DNA of 64,000 nt from Pollenia angustigena. Lineage: Eukaryota; Arthropoda; Insecta; Diptera; Polleniidae. Below the pieces are notes generated by a model that saw only the letters and a program-made list of their open reading frames with translations, was not told where the DNA came from and did no database searches. Each line of letters begins with the position of its first letter. Position 1 is the stretch's first letter. This document shows positions 11,827 to 23,833 of the stretch, in pieces. The stretch spans positions 48,980,308 through 49,044,307 of the forward strand of contig OV884056.1 of NCBI GenBank assembly GCA_930367215.1, read 5' to 3'. Made by a program: the position numbers and the translations under genes.

Positions 11827-12469
11827 TCTCAGCTCAGCCAAATCGTTTTTCCTCACTTCAAATTTTTTACTTACAAAATAAGTTCTCTTCAGTAAAAAAT
11901 AATGAGTTATTGCAATTGAAAAAATAAGTTACAATATGCTTTACGTGGTAAGAAATATTTTCATATAAATAAGAAAACGACAAGACAATACGCGTTTACA
12001 TTGTTTCAAATGCATATCACGTTGGCTTAAAAAAAATCGCCAAATATCTTTAAAATCGCCACTTTTGGCGTAATATTGCCTTATTTGACAACCCTACTCT
12101 GAAAATGGATTTACAAAGTTTGCTTATGTTGCCACAAATATTTTTGTAAAATATTTTATATTAATATTTATGATTTCAGAATGTTTTTCTTCCTGTTTTA
12201 TTTGAACTCGTTAAACAAAGTGTGTGTCTGTGTGTTTGTCTTACTTTGAATAGTGCTGTGTTAAATATGAAAGTGAATAATTCCCTTATTAATTCTTTTT
12301 TTTACAATAAAAATAAAGTAACGAAAACAAGAAGAATATTTTAGTTATTAAGACGCAAATGAATAAATAAAATTGATATTAAAACATACACATGTTGAAT
12401 ATCTGAAAATATTTCATTCGTATTCACGTGAATACGAAAATATTTTCTTTTAAGACACATAAAATGAAA

Positions 12470-13099
12470 CAAGTCAGAAAGTATAGTCGGTCAAGCCAAA
12501 CCGCATTATAACCTACGCTACAGAGTTTAGAGGCGAATTTTCGAGAGTGTATCCTATTTGGAAGCTATGGGCCATAATAGAGCAAAATTATATTATCTGG
12601 TCAAGATTCCTGTAAAAGTGCTTTGTGCAGATTGATATCCTCATGTTTTTAAGGGATGGAGTTTACATAGGACCTAGGGGTCAAATCTTGACCTACCAAC
12701 ACAAGACCAACAAGATATGGATAGTAGCATTTGACGGCATTAACTTTGACGACAGCTACTATATCGTTTTTGCTTTATGTCTGTATGTCCAGAATTGATC
12801 ATAGGGCTATGGACGACTCAGCAGACAAGCTTTAAGCTTTGCGGATCCTACTGTTATATGAATTGCTAAATAAAATTATAAACTCCCTCCCTTTAATAGA
12901 TCATCAAAGATATAAAAATAATATTCGGCACAAAGAACTTTTACATAAAAATCAACCTCATAATATAATTTTGTTCTGGTGGATTAATTAGTTATTGCCC
13001 ATGGGTCCCAAATAGGATACACTCTCGAAAATTCCTCTCAAAATTCTGCGGCATAGGGTATAATATGGTTGGGCTTGACCGACTATACTTTCTTACGTG
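12470..13099. repeat. Foldback repeat with GTCGGTCAAGCC ends
   Basis: Both ends carry CAAGT(C/A)AGAAAGTATAG-like sequence in inverted orientation. A second inverted pair lies inside: CGAGAGTGTATCCTATTTGG near 12542 and its complement near 13010. No coding frame was found. It shares its extreme termini with the GTCGG mini-me-like repeat but not its interior. Confidence 0.65.
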
Positions 13100-13100
13100 T

Positions 13101-13805
13101 TTATACCCACACCACAATATAGGAGAGGGTATTATGCATTTGTGCTGATGTGTGTAACGCCTTAAAATAGTGGTCCTAGACCCACCTTAAAGTATACCGA
13201 TCGACTCAGAATCACTTTCTGAGTCGAACTAACGATGTCCGTCCTGCTGGCTGGCTGGCTGTCCATGTAACATTGTGCGCAAAGTACAGGTCCCAATTAT
13301 GGAGATAATTTGATAAAATTTGGGTCATAGGTTCTTATTGGCACAAGGACCAAGCCTATTGAAAATGGGCCGAATCGTAGGACCACGAGGGAAGATAGGG
13401 GGAAATTTCTTCCTCTCAGAAACTACCAAACCGATTTTAATGAAATTTAAAACATAGATAGAACCATATCTATATGGACACGAAATGTATAAATTTTTAA
13501 AAAAATCGGACCACGAGGGGAGATAGGGGCAATTTCTGCCTCTCAAACCGATTTTAATGAAATTTAAAACTTAGATAAAAACATATATATAGGGACACAT
13601 TAGCTATACAGTTTTTAAAAAATAGGACCACAAGGGGAGGCAGGGGGCAATTTCTGCCCCTCACAAACTTTCAAACCGATTTTCATGAAGTTTATAAACA
13701 TAGATAAATCCATATTTACATGGACACATAAGCATGATGTGTTTTTAAACACTGTGGTGTAGGGTATCATATGGTCGGGCTTGACCGACTATACTTTCTT
13801 ACTTG
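13101..13805 (-). repeat. GTCGG mini-me-like repeat, uninterrupted inverted copy
   Basis: Begins TTATACCCACACCACAATAT and ends GACTATACTTTCTTACTTG, the reverse of the copy at 8165-9764. The repeated CCGATTTTAATGAAATTT blocks and the (GCTG)n-like run are present. It is uninterrupted, so it gives the empty state for the hAT at 8757 and the CACAG element at 42841. Confidence 0.7.
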
Positions 13806-14268
13806 TTTTTTTTTTTTGTGTAAGTGTCTTAAAAGAAAATATTTTCATATTCACGTGATTCCGAATGAAATATTTTCACATATTCAACATGTGTATGTAT
13901 GTATGTATGTATGTATGTTAATATCAATTTTATTTATTCATTCGCGACTTAATAACTATAAAACATTTTTTTGTATTCGTTACATAATTTTTATTGTACA
14001 AAATAGAATTAATAAGGGAATCCTTCACTTTCATATTTGGCACAGCACTGTTCAAAGTAAAACAAACACAAGCTTTTTGTTTAATCACGTTAATTGGGAC
14101 AGGAAGAAAAACATACTGTAATGTTAATATTAAAATGTGGCAACATATGCAAACTGTGTAAATCCATGTTCAGAGTAGGGTTGCCAAACGAGGCAATTTT
14201 ACGATTTTTAAGCCAACGTGATATGTATTTAAACCAATTGGCGATATGTAAACCGCGTGTTGTCTTAT

Positions 14269-15637
14269 TGCTTTTTTATTAACAGAGAAACTAGAAATAT
14301 GCCCTAAAAATTGCGTTTTATGCGCATTAAATATGCAAAAAGAATTCGAAAATATGCCCTCAAAATTGTTAAAAATATGCCCAAAAAATTAAAAATTACT
14401 CATGTAAAAACAAATATTTATCATTTGTTAAGCGTCGTATATGCCGAAGAATAACAAAAATTGTTAAAATTCATCTTAAAATAATTCATACCTTTTATTC
14501 GAAAACAAACGAGTTAAAAAGGGCAATATAGATGTTTGGCTAGCTCAGCAACTGGTAATGTGGTTCTTAACCCGGTTTCTTAACGCTTAACGATATAAAT
14601 AAAATACTCATTTGCCTGAGATTACCATAGAGTAAACAAAAATTCGTATTTCTAAAATTCCTAAAAATCTCAAATAAACCCAAAATGGCAAGATGTTGTG
14701 CCAAAGGGGTACATGTTTCCCACCCTACTGACAGATAAACTGACAGACACCTAGACAGAATGCGTACCGATATTAATATTTCCGTCCCTACAATTAACGC
14801 GAACCCTTTCCTACCTTATGAGAAACATTTTGTATTAGCTATCCTTCCCTTTGTATCTAAGAATTAAAAGTGCATTTTTATTCTTTTTTTACAATTAAAA
14901 ATTCAGTTTTAAGTTTATTTGGATATATTGGAAAACAAAGTTAGTGAAAATTAAACAAAACCAACCACATGATGGATGGAATAATTTTAAGAGAAAATAA
15001 TTAATTAACATGAGTATTGCTACTCTTTTTAAACACCTTTTTTATAACGGCATTATATTGAAGCAGACTAACGATTCAAATAAAAGAGATATAATAAGAA
15101 TAAGAGTAATTAATAAGTAAAGCAATAATTACAAAAATAAAGAGTGTAAAGGTTTACTCACAACAACGCATTATTTCTATTGATGTTTTAATTTTCATGA
15201 TGTTCTGACTGTAGGGCCCAGCAATCGTTACATAATGATGGTAGAGATGATGTTGTTGCTGCTTTTAGAGAAAAAAATAGTTATTTTTGTAATTATAGTT
15301 TAAGATACAGGAGTATTTAAGAAAACATGTATAAATTACACTCAAAAAAATGTGTTAATAAAATAGTTTTAACTATGGATTAAAAATATATTTTAGTGTA
15401 TGATTAAAGAAAATTTAAAAGTATTCATGTATATTAAATCAACGAAACTATATCAAATTCATTATTTATTCTTTTGTTTCATTTATATATTTCTTTTAAA
15501 TTTTCTTTTTCTTTTACAAATACATAGTTAATACTGTATTTAGCTCAGCAAATTACTTATTCTAAACTAATATCGTAAGGTTTATATATAATTAATTCAA
15601 AATTAGAAATTAGAAAAATTTAATTTATAGTTTTATG
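14269..15637. other. No gene; AAATATGCCC motif cluster at 14290-14400
   Basis: At 14290-14400 the phrase AAATATGCCC recurs. It resembles the AAAATATGC motifs found near both ends of the hAT at 18045-20069, so this may be an old end fragment of a relative. The rest is AT-rich without recognised features. Confidence 0.4.
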
Positions 15638-15798
15638 ATATAATTTTAGAGTTTAAAGTAGTATAATTTTAGAGTTTAAAGTAGTATAATTTTAGAGTTT
15701 AAAGTAGTATAATTTTAGAGTTTAAAGTAGTATAATTTTAGAGTTTAAAGTAGTATAATTTTAGAGTTTAAAGTAGTATAATTTTAGAGTTTAAAGTA
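15638..15798. repeat. 23-bp tandem repeat, 7 copies
   Basis: Seven head-to-tail copies of a 23-bp unit, GTATAATTTTAGAGTTTAAA plus GTA. Six are identical and the first differs at its first base. Near-perfect identity points to recent expansion and likely length polymorphism. Confidence 0.95.
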
Positions 15799-15845
15799 GT
15801 ATGCTACTTATTAGATTTGGAAAATAATTTTAAGTTTTATGCCTG

Positions 15846-15949
15846 TATTCATAAACATTTCTTAAATTTAATTAAAGTTTAAAGAAAAAATTTGCTATAA
15901 AAATTAGCCTTACTTAACGGTTGTTAAATTTAATAATCGTTTATGAATA
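15846..15949. mobile_element. Short foldback MITE with TATTCATAAACA ends
   Basis: Inverted ends TATTCATAAACATTT and the complementary phrase ending TTTATGAATA enclose a 104-bp AT-rich body. A similar end occurs near 56150-56170 in the peroxidase first intron. Confidence 0.5.
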
Positions 15950-17076
15950 TGTTTGTTAATCCTTTTTAAATAATAGTGTTTTAGAAAATATATATATATT
16001 TTTCTTTTATTTTAAATAAAAATATATGTTAAATTATTGTTAAATTCATTAGGTTTTTAGATTACTTATTGGACATTCTGAACGAAATTCTAATACTTAA
16101 CATGTAGCTTTTTCCACATTTTGACTCAAAGGGGAGATTGAGTTACATAATTACTTTTGTAATTTTGACCTAGTTTGGTGTTGGGTTACATCATCACTTG
16201 TGAACTTTTGGCAATCGTTTCCGATAATGACGTAATCAAAACGGTGTTTTAGCAAATAATATTAATGGAAGTTGGACCAAAATTCCTTCAGTCACTTTTT
16301 ATTTTGGAACAATAACCCGTGTAGTGACAGACCACGTGACTTTCCAAATAATGTGAAGGGAATAATCGGGGCTTTATAAAACAAAATACTAAATATTAAA
16401 ATGTGTTCACTAGTAATTTCTTTTTTTTTTTTTTCAAAATGTTATTTTTTTACCTTTAACTTTTCTGTTTTTCCACTAATTTAGAAGTTTTGTTAAATAA
16501 TTATTATTATTCAAAATTAAAACTTTAGGCAAGTACAATTCTAATAATAATTTCAAGTTCTTTGTTCTTTTTTTTTTTTTTTATAAAAACTTCTTTTTTT
16601 TCACGCACTATTTAAGTTACTTTTAAGTTCTTTATTTAATCACTGCTACTTTGGTAATGAAGCTTTTCAATTTGCTTATAACTTAACGAAGTGCGTATAA
16701 AAAAACATAAATGCGTAATAACAATTAAATGAGCGCAGAGTAAAAGAAAACATGTCAAGATTATTAAGTTTGATCATCGGTGGGAAAAAGACAATGAATG
16801 TTACTTTTTCAAACCAAGGAATATTACCATATATGGTAATGAATCTGGTGATTTAATTGAGTGTAATTACCAATAAGTGCAATGTTACAAACATACATAT
16901 CTACATAAACACTCATCGAGAGTGAGAATTAAAATGCAATTACAAGCATATGATACCATGGGAAGTAACTCTCATAAGCATATGTTAACATATAACAGAC
17001 AAAAAAAAATCGTAACACATTTCCATTAAAAACAAAAAAAACAATACTAAAATTATAATCTGTAAAGCCTTAACAC
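15950..17076. other. AT-rich stretch, no gene recognised
   Basis: Homopolymer-rich sequence, with T runs near 16420 and 16570. No supported gene, RNA gene or repeat boundary was seen. Confidence 0.45.
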
Positions 17077-18227
17077 TAGGGTATTCATTCGGTTAACCGT
17101 TAACCGTTTAACCGATTAATTACTACCCGATTAACTGATCGGTTAATTTAAAATTGCGTTTTTTCGATTAACGATTAAACCGGTTAATTTCAGACGATTA
17201 ACCGATTAACCGATATAACAAAATTTTGAATTTTTTATAGTATTATAACAAATTTGTTTGTGTTTTTTATTATTTGTTTCGTCTCATATTCAAAAGGAAT
17301 GTGTTCAGAAAATATTTTTTTCACACAATATATTTTCTTCTACAATACATTCTTAAGATACAGTACAAAAACAGAAACTAAGGGATTCGGAAATGAACTT
17401 TTTTGCAGAATGTGCGGTGCTGAGCTATGCCAGATGATGGCCTAACAACAGAAGAAACTCTCGATAGTAACCGAAACAATTAGAAGGGATTAAAATTTTA
17501 AAAAATTAAAACAGTACTATAATGGCATAATGGAAGATTTTATATGTTAGGAGAAATCCAGGAAAAATACTGAGAAATTAGATATTCTGTATTATGGATT
17601 GCTTTGGATTTCTCTAACATCTTCGATAAATGCAAGAATTTTTCTCCAAATCAAGATTTAACAAATCTAAAGAAAATAATCGCTTAAATGCTAAAAATTT
17701 AAACCAAATTATTTTTCGAACGTACGGGGTCGCGAACTTACGATTTTTCCATATGTTTTTTTATTATTATCACCATGAATTTTCCCAAAAATATCTTAAA
17801 ATTTCCTTAACAAAAACCTAATACTCAATTTACAATTGATTGTAATGGAGAGATTGTGAAGAAAAAGTCCAAAAATAACATTTCTTTTTGCATGTAAAAT
17901 AATAATATAAAAATGTCTTTAGATGTAGCTTTAAAAAATATAAAGTTTTCCAGTCTCCAGCCCAATTTCCTCAAGTAAAACAGCTGAGATATGCTATAAA
18001 AACCATTCTTTTATAAAAACATAGACTTTTTTTATAATAATAAACAGGGCAAGGAAGTTCATGCACTTAAAATCGCAAAATATGCGCATTAAACATGCAC
18101 TAAAAATCGTAAAATATGCAAAAATAAAAGTAAAAAATATGCATTTAAAATATATTTACATAACCATATTTAACAAAATAAAAAACATAAATACATTTCA
18201 TTCAGTTTTAAAAACTTAAAACATAGT

Positions 18228-19087
18228 TTAAAAAGTAGTAGTAGATAAAGATATATTTACATATATAAATAAATAAGTTTTTTTTAAGTTATCAAATGTA
18301 AAACTCATTCTATTTGGTCTTAAAACAGTTTTAATCATTGAAAATATTCGTTCGAAATCAACGGATGTAATAGGTGGATATTTAAAAGTGGTCAACTCCT
18401 TTGTAGAATATTCAGTGTCTACAATTTTTTCTTTACTGGAAGGTAAATTAAAAATATTACCAATTTCTTTAAGTTTTTTAAATCCGGCATTCTTTTTTAA
18501 AACTGCATAAATTTTGGCTTTTATTTTTTCGCCGATTTGACCTTCTACTTTTCTTATTTTAATGACAGCGTCATCAACGAGTTTAACCGAGGTGTTCAAT
18601 GATTTAAACCCCTGAAGTTCGGTTATTGTCTCGACTAGAAACCCATTGTTTGAGTGTATAAATTCTAATTGAGCCTTTATATTTAGTACATTTAAAATAT
18701 TGTTTACTTTTTTATCGCGACTGCATTATTTTCGTTAAAATTATTTACCACATCTTTAAATTCTTCAAAATTTTTGGCATAATACTCAACTGCCTGCAAC
18801 TAGGTACCCCATCTTGTTATACATGGTTGAAACGCAAAGGTGACTTCAAAAACTTTCATGCATGGCATGAGCTTAGCATGTGACATGTAACATTTTTGAG
18901 TAAGATATCTTAAAAAAAAGGGCAAGTAGAGCAAAATTTTATTTTCATTAAAGGATTCTAAAAGAGAAATTGAATCTTTGAAAATTCGAGCTATTGAAGC
19001 ATGATCCACCTTTTCCAACTTTACAATATTTAACAAAAATTTGTGTTTACCCTGTTCTTCTTCTGCATTCAAGATCTTTTTCTGCAT
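18228..19087 (-). pseudogene. hAT transposase, C-terminal half, broken
   Basis: The minus strand encodes a recognisable late RNase-H/hAT region: TRWGT followed by LQAVEYYAKNFEEF, then the dimerisation (hATC) segment with SVDFERIFSMIKTVLRPNR. The Trp codon expected after TRWGT is TAG, a nonsense change. A further frameshift lies at the A run near 18670-18730 before the reading resumes with NGFLVETITELQGFK. The upstream catalytic part is not recognisable in the remaining 0.9 kb. A 17-bp duplication, AAGATCTTGAATGCAGA, sits near 19070-19095. It is non-functional. Confidence 0.85.
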
Positions 19088-19601
19088 TCAAGATCCCAAT
19101 TACGTAGACAAAGAAACGTCCTTCAGTGTCCAGCCACAATTTATGTCACTTAATTCTTTCAACAATGTCACATAGTTGTATAGTGTACAACTTCGGGATA
19201 TAAGTTTTTATAAGGGTTTTTTTCCGTAGGAATGGTTTCATTGTTATATTTGTTTAAAAAAATTCTATAATTTTGGTTGATTAGCTAATATAGAGGTATA
19301 TCTACCACACTTATTTAAAAGATTATTTTTTGATATTTTTTTTTTGGCATTTTTTTCCTTAAAAACAATTTATTTTATTAATATTTTAGGTCATACTTCT
19401 AACACCGTAAATCAAAAATATTATGTTGAGTTCTATTTTTTCTTCGCCGAACATTATTTTTATTTGCTGCTTCTTCAAGTAAAAAAAACCGTGCACAAAA
19501 TGAAATGTCAAAAACTGTTTTATTGTTACTTCTACAATTATGTGCACAATTATACAAATTGTATAATTTTTGTATGTGCTACTTTTTAAAAGTGAAAGAA
19601 A

Positions 19602-19784
19602 CAAGGTGAATTTATAGTAAAATGTAGATAATTCAGTACCAAACACCAACATGTTGTTTTTGCTCCTTGAAAATGTCGAAGTTAGCAGATTTTCCCATAC
19701 TATTTTGACTGTTTGACAGCTTCAGGGCTGAAACAACTATAACCAGCTGATTCACTGACTACACCTTATAATGAATTCGCCTTG
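19602..19784. mobile_element. MITE with CAAGGCGAATT-type ends, older copy
   Basis: The ends CAAGGTGAATTTAT and ATGAATTCGCCTTG match the termini of the element at 59187-59411. The flanks GAAAGAAA and AACAGAAA agree at 6 of 8 positions, compatible with a decayed 8-bp duplication. It lies inside the 18045-20069 hAT. Confidence 0.6.
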
Positions 19785-20426
19785 AACAGAAAAATATTTC
19801 TAAACAAAAAACTAAGAAAAGAGCAATTTTTTTTTTATAAATATTACAAAATATGTCGAAAAATGTGAATTTATAACAAAATATGACGAAAAATATGCAT
19901 TTATATCAAAATATGCAAAAACATGCATTAAAAGCAAAATATGCAAAAATATGCACTAACAAATTGATGCCATTTTACTGGAAATATTGTGATTCGCAAA
20001 GATATTGACTTTGGGTGGGTCTCAGAGCACCGACAACAAACATGCATTTGCATGAAGTCCCTTGCCCTGATAATAAACAATGAAAGACGATGCTTACCAA
20101 CATTCTATTATTTCTTCCTGGTAGAACATTCTGTGGGAATGCCCATATGTATTAATTAGTATTGAATTTTCTTTGTTTGCTCATTTTAGTCCAAGAATTG
20201 TTTTGTTTGTTATGTTATTGTTTTTTTTTCACTAATAAACTCCAAATAATAAATGATGTTTGCATTTTTATTTATTGAAATAACTTAATTTATAACAAAA
20301 CTTTATTAATCGGTTAACCGATCAATAGCAATATTAACCGACTATTAACCGATTAAACCAAAACCTCGGTTAATTAATCGAGCGATTAACCGATTAAAGC
20401 AAAAGCCCGATTAAATGAATACCCTA

Positions 20427-21379
20427 CTAAGCACCATAGTATTTACAGACCAATTCGAAAAGAATTTAATCTGCTGTAACATATTTTTTGGGCGAATTTA
20501 CACAACGTACACAAAGAGTCTAATTTGGAAAGAATATATTAAATTAAGGACCGATTCTCACCATTTACATAGACTTCGTCCTTGGTACAATTAAAATAAT
20601 GGTGAAATTAAAGCAACAAGTTAGGTATACAGATTAGTATTGGGCAAAATCTTTCATTTATGTGAGTTTTTCATTCTCTTTCAGAAAGGTTAAGTGAATT
20701 AATTCATTCTTTTCTTTCACCTTTCTAAATCACAAACAGATTTCAGAATGAAGTGTCCAGTTCGTTTGAGGAATGATAAAATTGATATTTTTAAAACAAA
20801 AACGTATTTTTTAGTTAATGGAAATAAGATTTAAAGAGTTGTTTTAGAAAAATGTAAGTATAAAATAAGCACAAATTTAGTATGTTTATGTATGTATGTA
20901 AAAGTTCAGATTGCTCTTATTGTCATTCGCTAAAAAAGTTAAAAAAAAACTTAATTTCAATAAAAGTTCAATAGAAAGGAATAAGCATAACAAACAAGAT
21001 AGACATAAAACAGAATATGAAAGAATACAAGATGAAACCGAAATATGAAAGAAATGGAAAGAAAATACGGAAATATTTCATTCTTTCACTAAAGTGAATC
21101 ATTTAGTTGAAGTAATTCATTCAAGAACGACACAAGCCTAATACAGATAGATATTTAAAACAGAAAAGCCATCTGAATTTCGATTTTGCTGAGAAAGCTT
21201 GCATCTTAAAAAATCGAATACGTATCCAAATATGCCTTAAAAAGGCAAAATATGCGCTAAAAACTTAAAAAATGCTGCAAAAAAGGCTCTTTTAACTAAA
21301 TTTTGCAAAAATTTGCTCCAAACGGTAAAAAAAATATTGTTGATTTGACACACTTCAGGACTCAAATTGAAGTAAAACT
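20427..21379. other. No gene recognised
   Basis: AT-rich. A purine-rich stretch at about 20650-21140 is full of GAAAGAA-like phrases. AAAATATGC-like motifs recur at about 21235-21290, as in the hAT sub-ends. No domain or RNA gene was found. Confidence 0.4.
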
Positions 21380-21857
21380 ACCCTGCGGGAAATTTGTGTC
21401 AATTGGTCCCACAGACTGGTCCTGGGAGTTGTGAAAAAAGAACAGGTACAAAAAGAAAGAACTCATGACCAGTGAAAGGAGAACCAATCATGTAACTGGT
21501 TTATGGAGACCAAAAAGGTAGAAAAAGTAATGAATTACAGTACAGTCTTCACCGGTGGTGTGATACATTTTTTTGGGAATTTCTAAAATTTGGCTCTTGA
21601 ATTTAATTCTAGGACTTGTTTTATTGAAATAATACTACATCGTATTGAAATAATACTACATTTTAGTAACTGTCACTAAACATGTCCATTGAGAATAGAT
21701 TTGTGACTGGTCCAATGGTGGCAATTGACCCCCTCCAATGACAACCCCATGTAAAAGTGATAGGTCTTATTCATAGAAAGTGTTAAAACTAGAACCGGTC
21801 TCTCCCACAAAAGACCTATCACAGAACTACTTTGGTGTCAGTTCGCTTCCCTCTAGG
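21380..21857. mobile_element. Possible MITE with ACCCTGCGGGAA-like ends
   Basis: Loose inverted similarity links ACCCTGCGGGAAATTTGTGTC at the left (written here only as its first 20 bases) with the complement of CCCTCTAGGGTA at the right. GACTGGTCC phrases recur inside, as in 6717-7142. No target duplication was found, so this is a tentative call. Confidence 0.35.
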
Positions 21858-22151
21858 GTACGTGCTGGTCGACGAGGCATATATTTCTCTACCATACGGC
21901 ATTAAAATCTCAATTTACTTAAAAAGTGGATTTAGCAGGTTTACACTCTAAGCCGATAATATGGAAAATTAAACTGTAAGCACAAATCAAAACCTATTTA
22001 ACTGTTGTGTACATTTATTTTTTCTTTGTAATAAAATGTTTAAATGTTTGAAAGAATTTGATAGTTTTCCCTTCAAAATATTCCCAAAGCTTCTGGCAAC
22101 GCTGACTACAATGTAAAACATATAGAAAGTTTGTTGTATTTATATTGCTTA

Positions 22152-22272
22152 GTGCCAGTTCAAGTTTGACTCGTCAAGTCTTTAGCTTTTAGGAGAGACG
22201 GGAAAAGGAATAGTATCCTCTCCTAAACATTCAAGACTTGATGATTCAAACTTGACGTGTGTGAACCGGCAC
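22152..22272. mobile_element. Harbinger-like foldback MITE (GTGCCGG family), copy 1
   Basis: Ends GTGCCAGTTCAAGTTTGAC and the complement ending GTGTGAACCGGCAC enclose a nearly full-length inverted repeat of 121 bp. TTA flanks both sides (22149-22151, 22273-22275), the 3-bp duplication typical of PIF/Harbinger elements. Other copies lie at 58838-58979 and, half-size, at about 59101-59170. Confidence 0.85.
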
Positions 22273-22275
22273 TTA

Positions 22276-22918
22276 CGGCAATAAAAATGTCAATTCCATT
22301 GCTGTAACTTCGAAGACAAAAACAGGTAGTTTTTTAATATTTTTGAAATTAATGAAATTAATTAAAAAACTTTAATTCAACGTCTTGTTTGTATACGAAT
22401 CAAACATGGTATACGTGTAACGGCCATTTTCACAATCTATGATTAAATGTTATTCGAAACATTAACCGAAAGTTAGCAAAATTAGCTTTTCACAATTTAC
22501 GATTAGTACATTACTAGGAGTACATTGCTAGGAGTAGCCTCTAGAGAAACAAAATTTATGACCGACCTCCATAAGTTTTTCGTTCTTAACATTTTGTTGC
22601 CTTTTTATTCAACCCTTAGGGCGGCTCCCATACAAATATGGCGTTTTTTTGAAATTCTTAATTTTAATGATTTACGGCTTGTTTTGTTTGGAACTTTTTT
22701 TTTCTATACGTGTGATCGAAACTTTGCTAAAAAAATTTTTTTTTTTTTTTTTTTGAGTTACCCGAATATATATTGTGCAACCTTCTGCATTTTCTAAATA
22801 ACGGTGTATCTCGAAAACAAGATCTAACCTAAAAAACGGTTAACACCACTGGGTTTAGCTCACTTGAGTTAGATTTACCCGCCAGGTACCCAGCTTGACA
22901 TTTTTTTCAACTAGAACA
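22276..22918. other. No gene recognised
   Basis: AT-rich with a T run near 22736-22754. The open frame at 22525-22797 is low-complexity with no domain. Confidence 0.4.
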
Positions 22919-23330
22919 GTCTTATTTATATTTCTATCTATGAGGGGTACTGCTCCTCCTCGGTCAACCCCGCCCATTTTTATATTAAAATTTATAGTTT
23001 ACCATAATAGTAGCTTTAACCACATTTTAAGACTGTCCCTTAAATAGTTCTTCATTTGAGCTATATTTAATGTATGGATCCTATGGGAGGTATTTACCCC
23101 CTACGCCTACCCGCTTTATTTTTGTTTTCAATAGTGTAGTATACCATAAGAGTGACTTCTACAAAGTTTAAACATTTTCACCATAACAGTCCTTAAGATA
23201 TGCCATATTAAGCATTGGCGTCATATGGTGGGTACCACTTCCCCGCTGCTTTTAATTTCAATTTTGGGGCTCAGAAGATCCTACTACCAAAAGTTCAACA
23301 AAATGCGTGCAGCGACTCTTAAGATATTTA
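22919..23330 (+). repeat. Dispersed repeat, truncated copy 2 of the 2610-3234 family
   Basis: Matches 2610-3020 closely, for example at TTTCTATCTATGAGGGG, the CTTTATTTTTRTTTTCAATAG block and CAGAAGATCCTACTACC. It stops at the phrase CGACTCTTAAGATATTT, so the 3' quarter and the ATATAGAT tail are missing. Confidence 0.75.
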
Positions 23331-23339
23331 AAACACAAA

Positions 23340-23485
23340 AAATTATGGTTTAATAGTACAAAAAATAAAAATTTTGTATTATCGGTTAATCGACTGAAAT
23401 CAACCGGTTTAATCGTTAATCAAAAAAACCAATTTTAAATTAACCGATCAGTTAATCGGGTAGTAAGTATTCTGTTAACCGGTTA
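23340..23485 (-). mobile_element. Fragment of the TAGGG/AACCGATTAA hAT-like family
   Basis: Contains ATTAACCGATCAGTTAATCG and CAACCGGTTTAATCGTTAAT, inverted relative to 17118-17200. The TAGGG terminus is lost. Confidence 0.6.
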
Positions 23486-23513
23486 ACGTTGTTTATAAAT
23501 ATAAAAAATGGGA

Positions 23514-23651
23514 GCCCCGGTAGGCTAGCTGGTAGCGAGCTTGTCTATCAGCGCCGAGGTTGCGGGTTCGATTCCCGCCAGAGACTCTGGCTTATGTCCT
23601 GCAGACAAGGAAAGAGCTTCGCGGGATCAGCTTAGGAAATTAAAAAAAAAA
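23514..23651 (+). mobile_element. tRNA-derived SINE, copy 2
   Basis: The head GCCCCGGTAGGCTAGCTGGT includes an A-box-like stretch. GGTTCGATTCC is a perfect pol III B box within a T-arm-like GCGGGTTCGATTCCCGC hairpin. A non-tRNA body follows (CTGCAGACAAG, then GCTTCGCGGGATCAGC), and it ends in a run of about ten A. The same structure is repeated 320 bp downstream. Confidence 0.9.
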
Positions 23652-23833
23652 TACTGCTACTTATGCTACCTTCATTGGTTCTTAGCAATAGTTAAAGTGG
23701 TAGCAAAGAAATCAAGCTCTTAGAGTAGCAGAGTTTTTACTTTTCGTTTGCCGCTGCTATTTTTACAATTAATGAGCAGTAGTTTTAGTAAAAATTAAAA
23801 AAAAACCATATAACTTAACGGAAACATAGTAGT

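Larger units (their letters stand above)
11980..14268. mobile_element. Large inverted-repeat (foldback) structure with 450-480-bp arms
   Basis: The left arm (about 11980-12462) and the right arm (about 13823-14268) are diverged inverted copies. Landmarks present in both include TTCAACATGTGTATG, AATTAATAAGGGAA, GGAAGAAAAACAT and TTCAGAGTAGGGTTG. The centre holds two inverted-end repeats of the GTCGG type (12470-13099 and 13101-13805). Arm divergence is clear, so it is not recent. The right arm carries a (GTAT)n run at about 13888-13919. Confidence 0.75.
18045..20069 (-). mobile_element. hAT element, 2025 bp, exact 8-bp TSD
   Basis: The ends are CAGGGCAAGGAAGTTCATGC and the complement of CAGGGCAAGGGACTTCATGC. 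The target duplication ATAATAAA is exact at 18037-18044 and 20070-20077. Both sub-ends carry arrays of AAAATATGC motifs. A decayed transposase lies on the minus strand. A smaller element (19602-19784) is nested within it. Confidence 0.92.
17077..20426. mobile_element. TAGGG-ended hAT-like element carrying nested insertions
   Basis: The ends are TAGGGTATTCATTCGGTTAA and the complement of TAGGGTATTCATTTAATCGG. Both sub-ends are packed with AACCGATTAA motifs. The flanks CTTAACAC and CTAAGCAC match at 6 of 8 positions, consistent with an old 8-bp duplication. Internal sequence at about 17715-18044 and from 20070 is also found at about 45885-46207 and from 47456. A complete hAT (18045-20069) is nested inside. 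Confidence 0.65.

Noticed and set aside
14530..14560. GGCTAGCTCAGCAACTGG as a tRNA or SINE A box
   Set aside because: No B box, body or poly-A tail follows at the expected distance.
15638..15798. Repeat array considered as a CRISPR
   Set aside because: The units are contiguous with no unique spacers, and the window is eukaryotic; it is a minisatellite.
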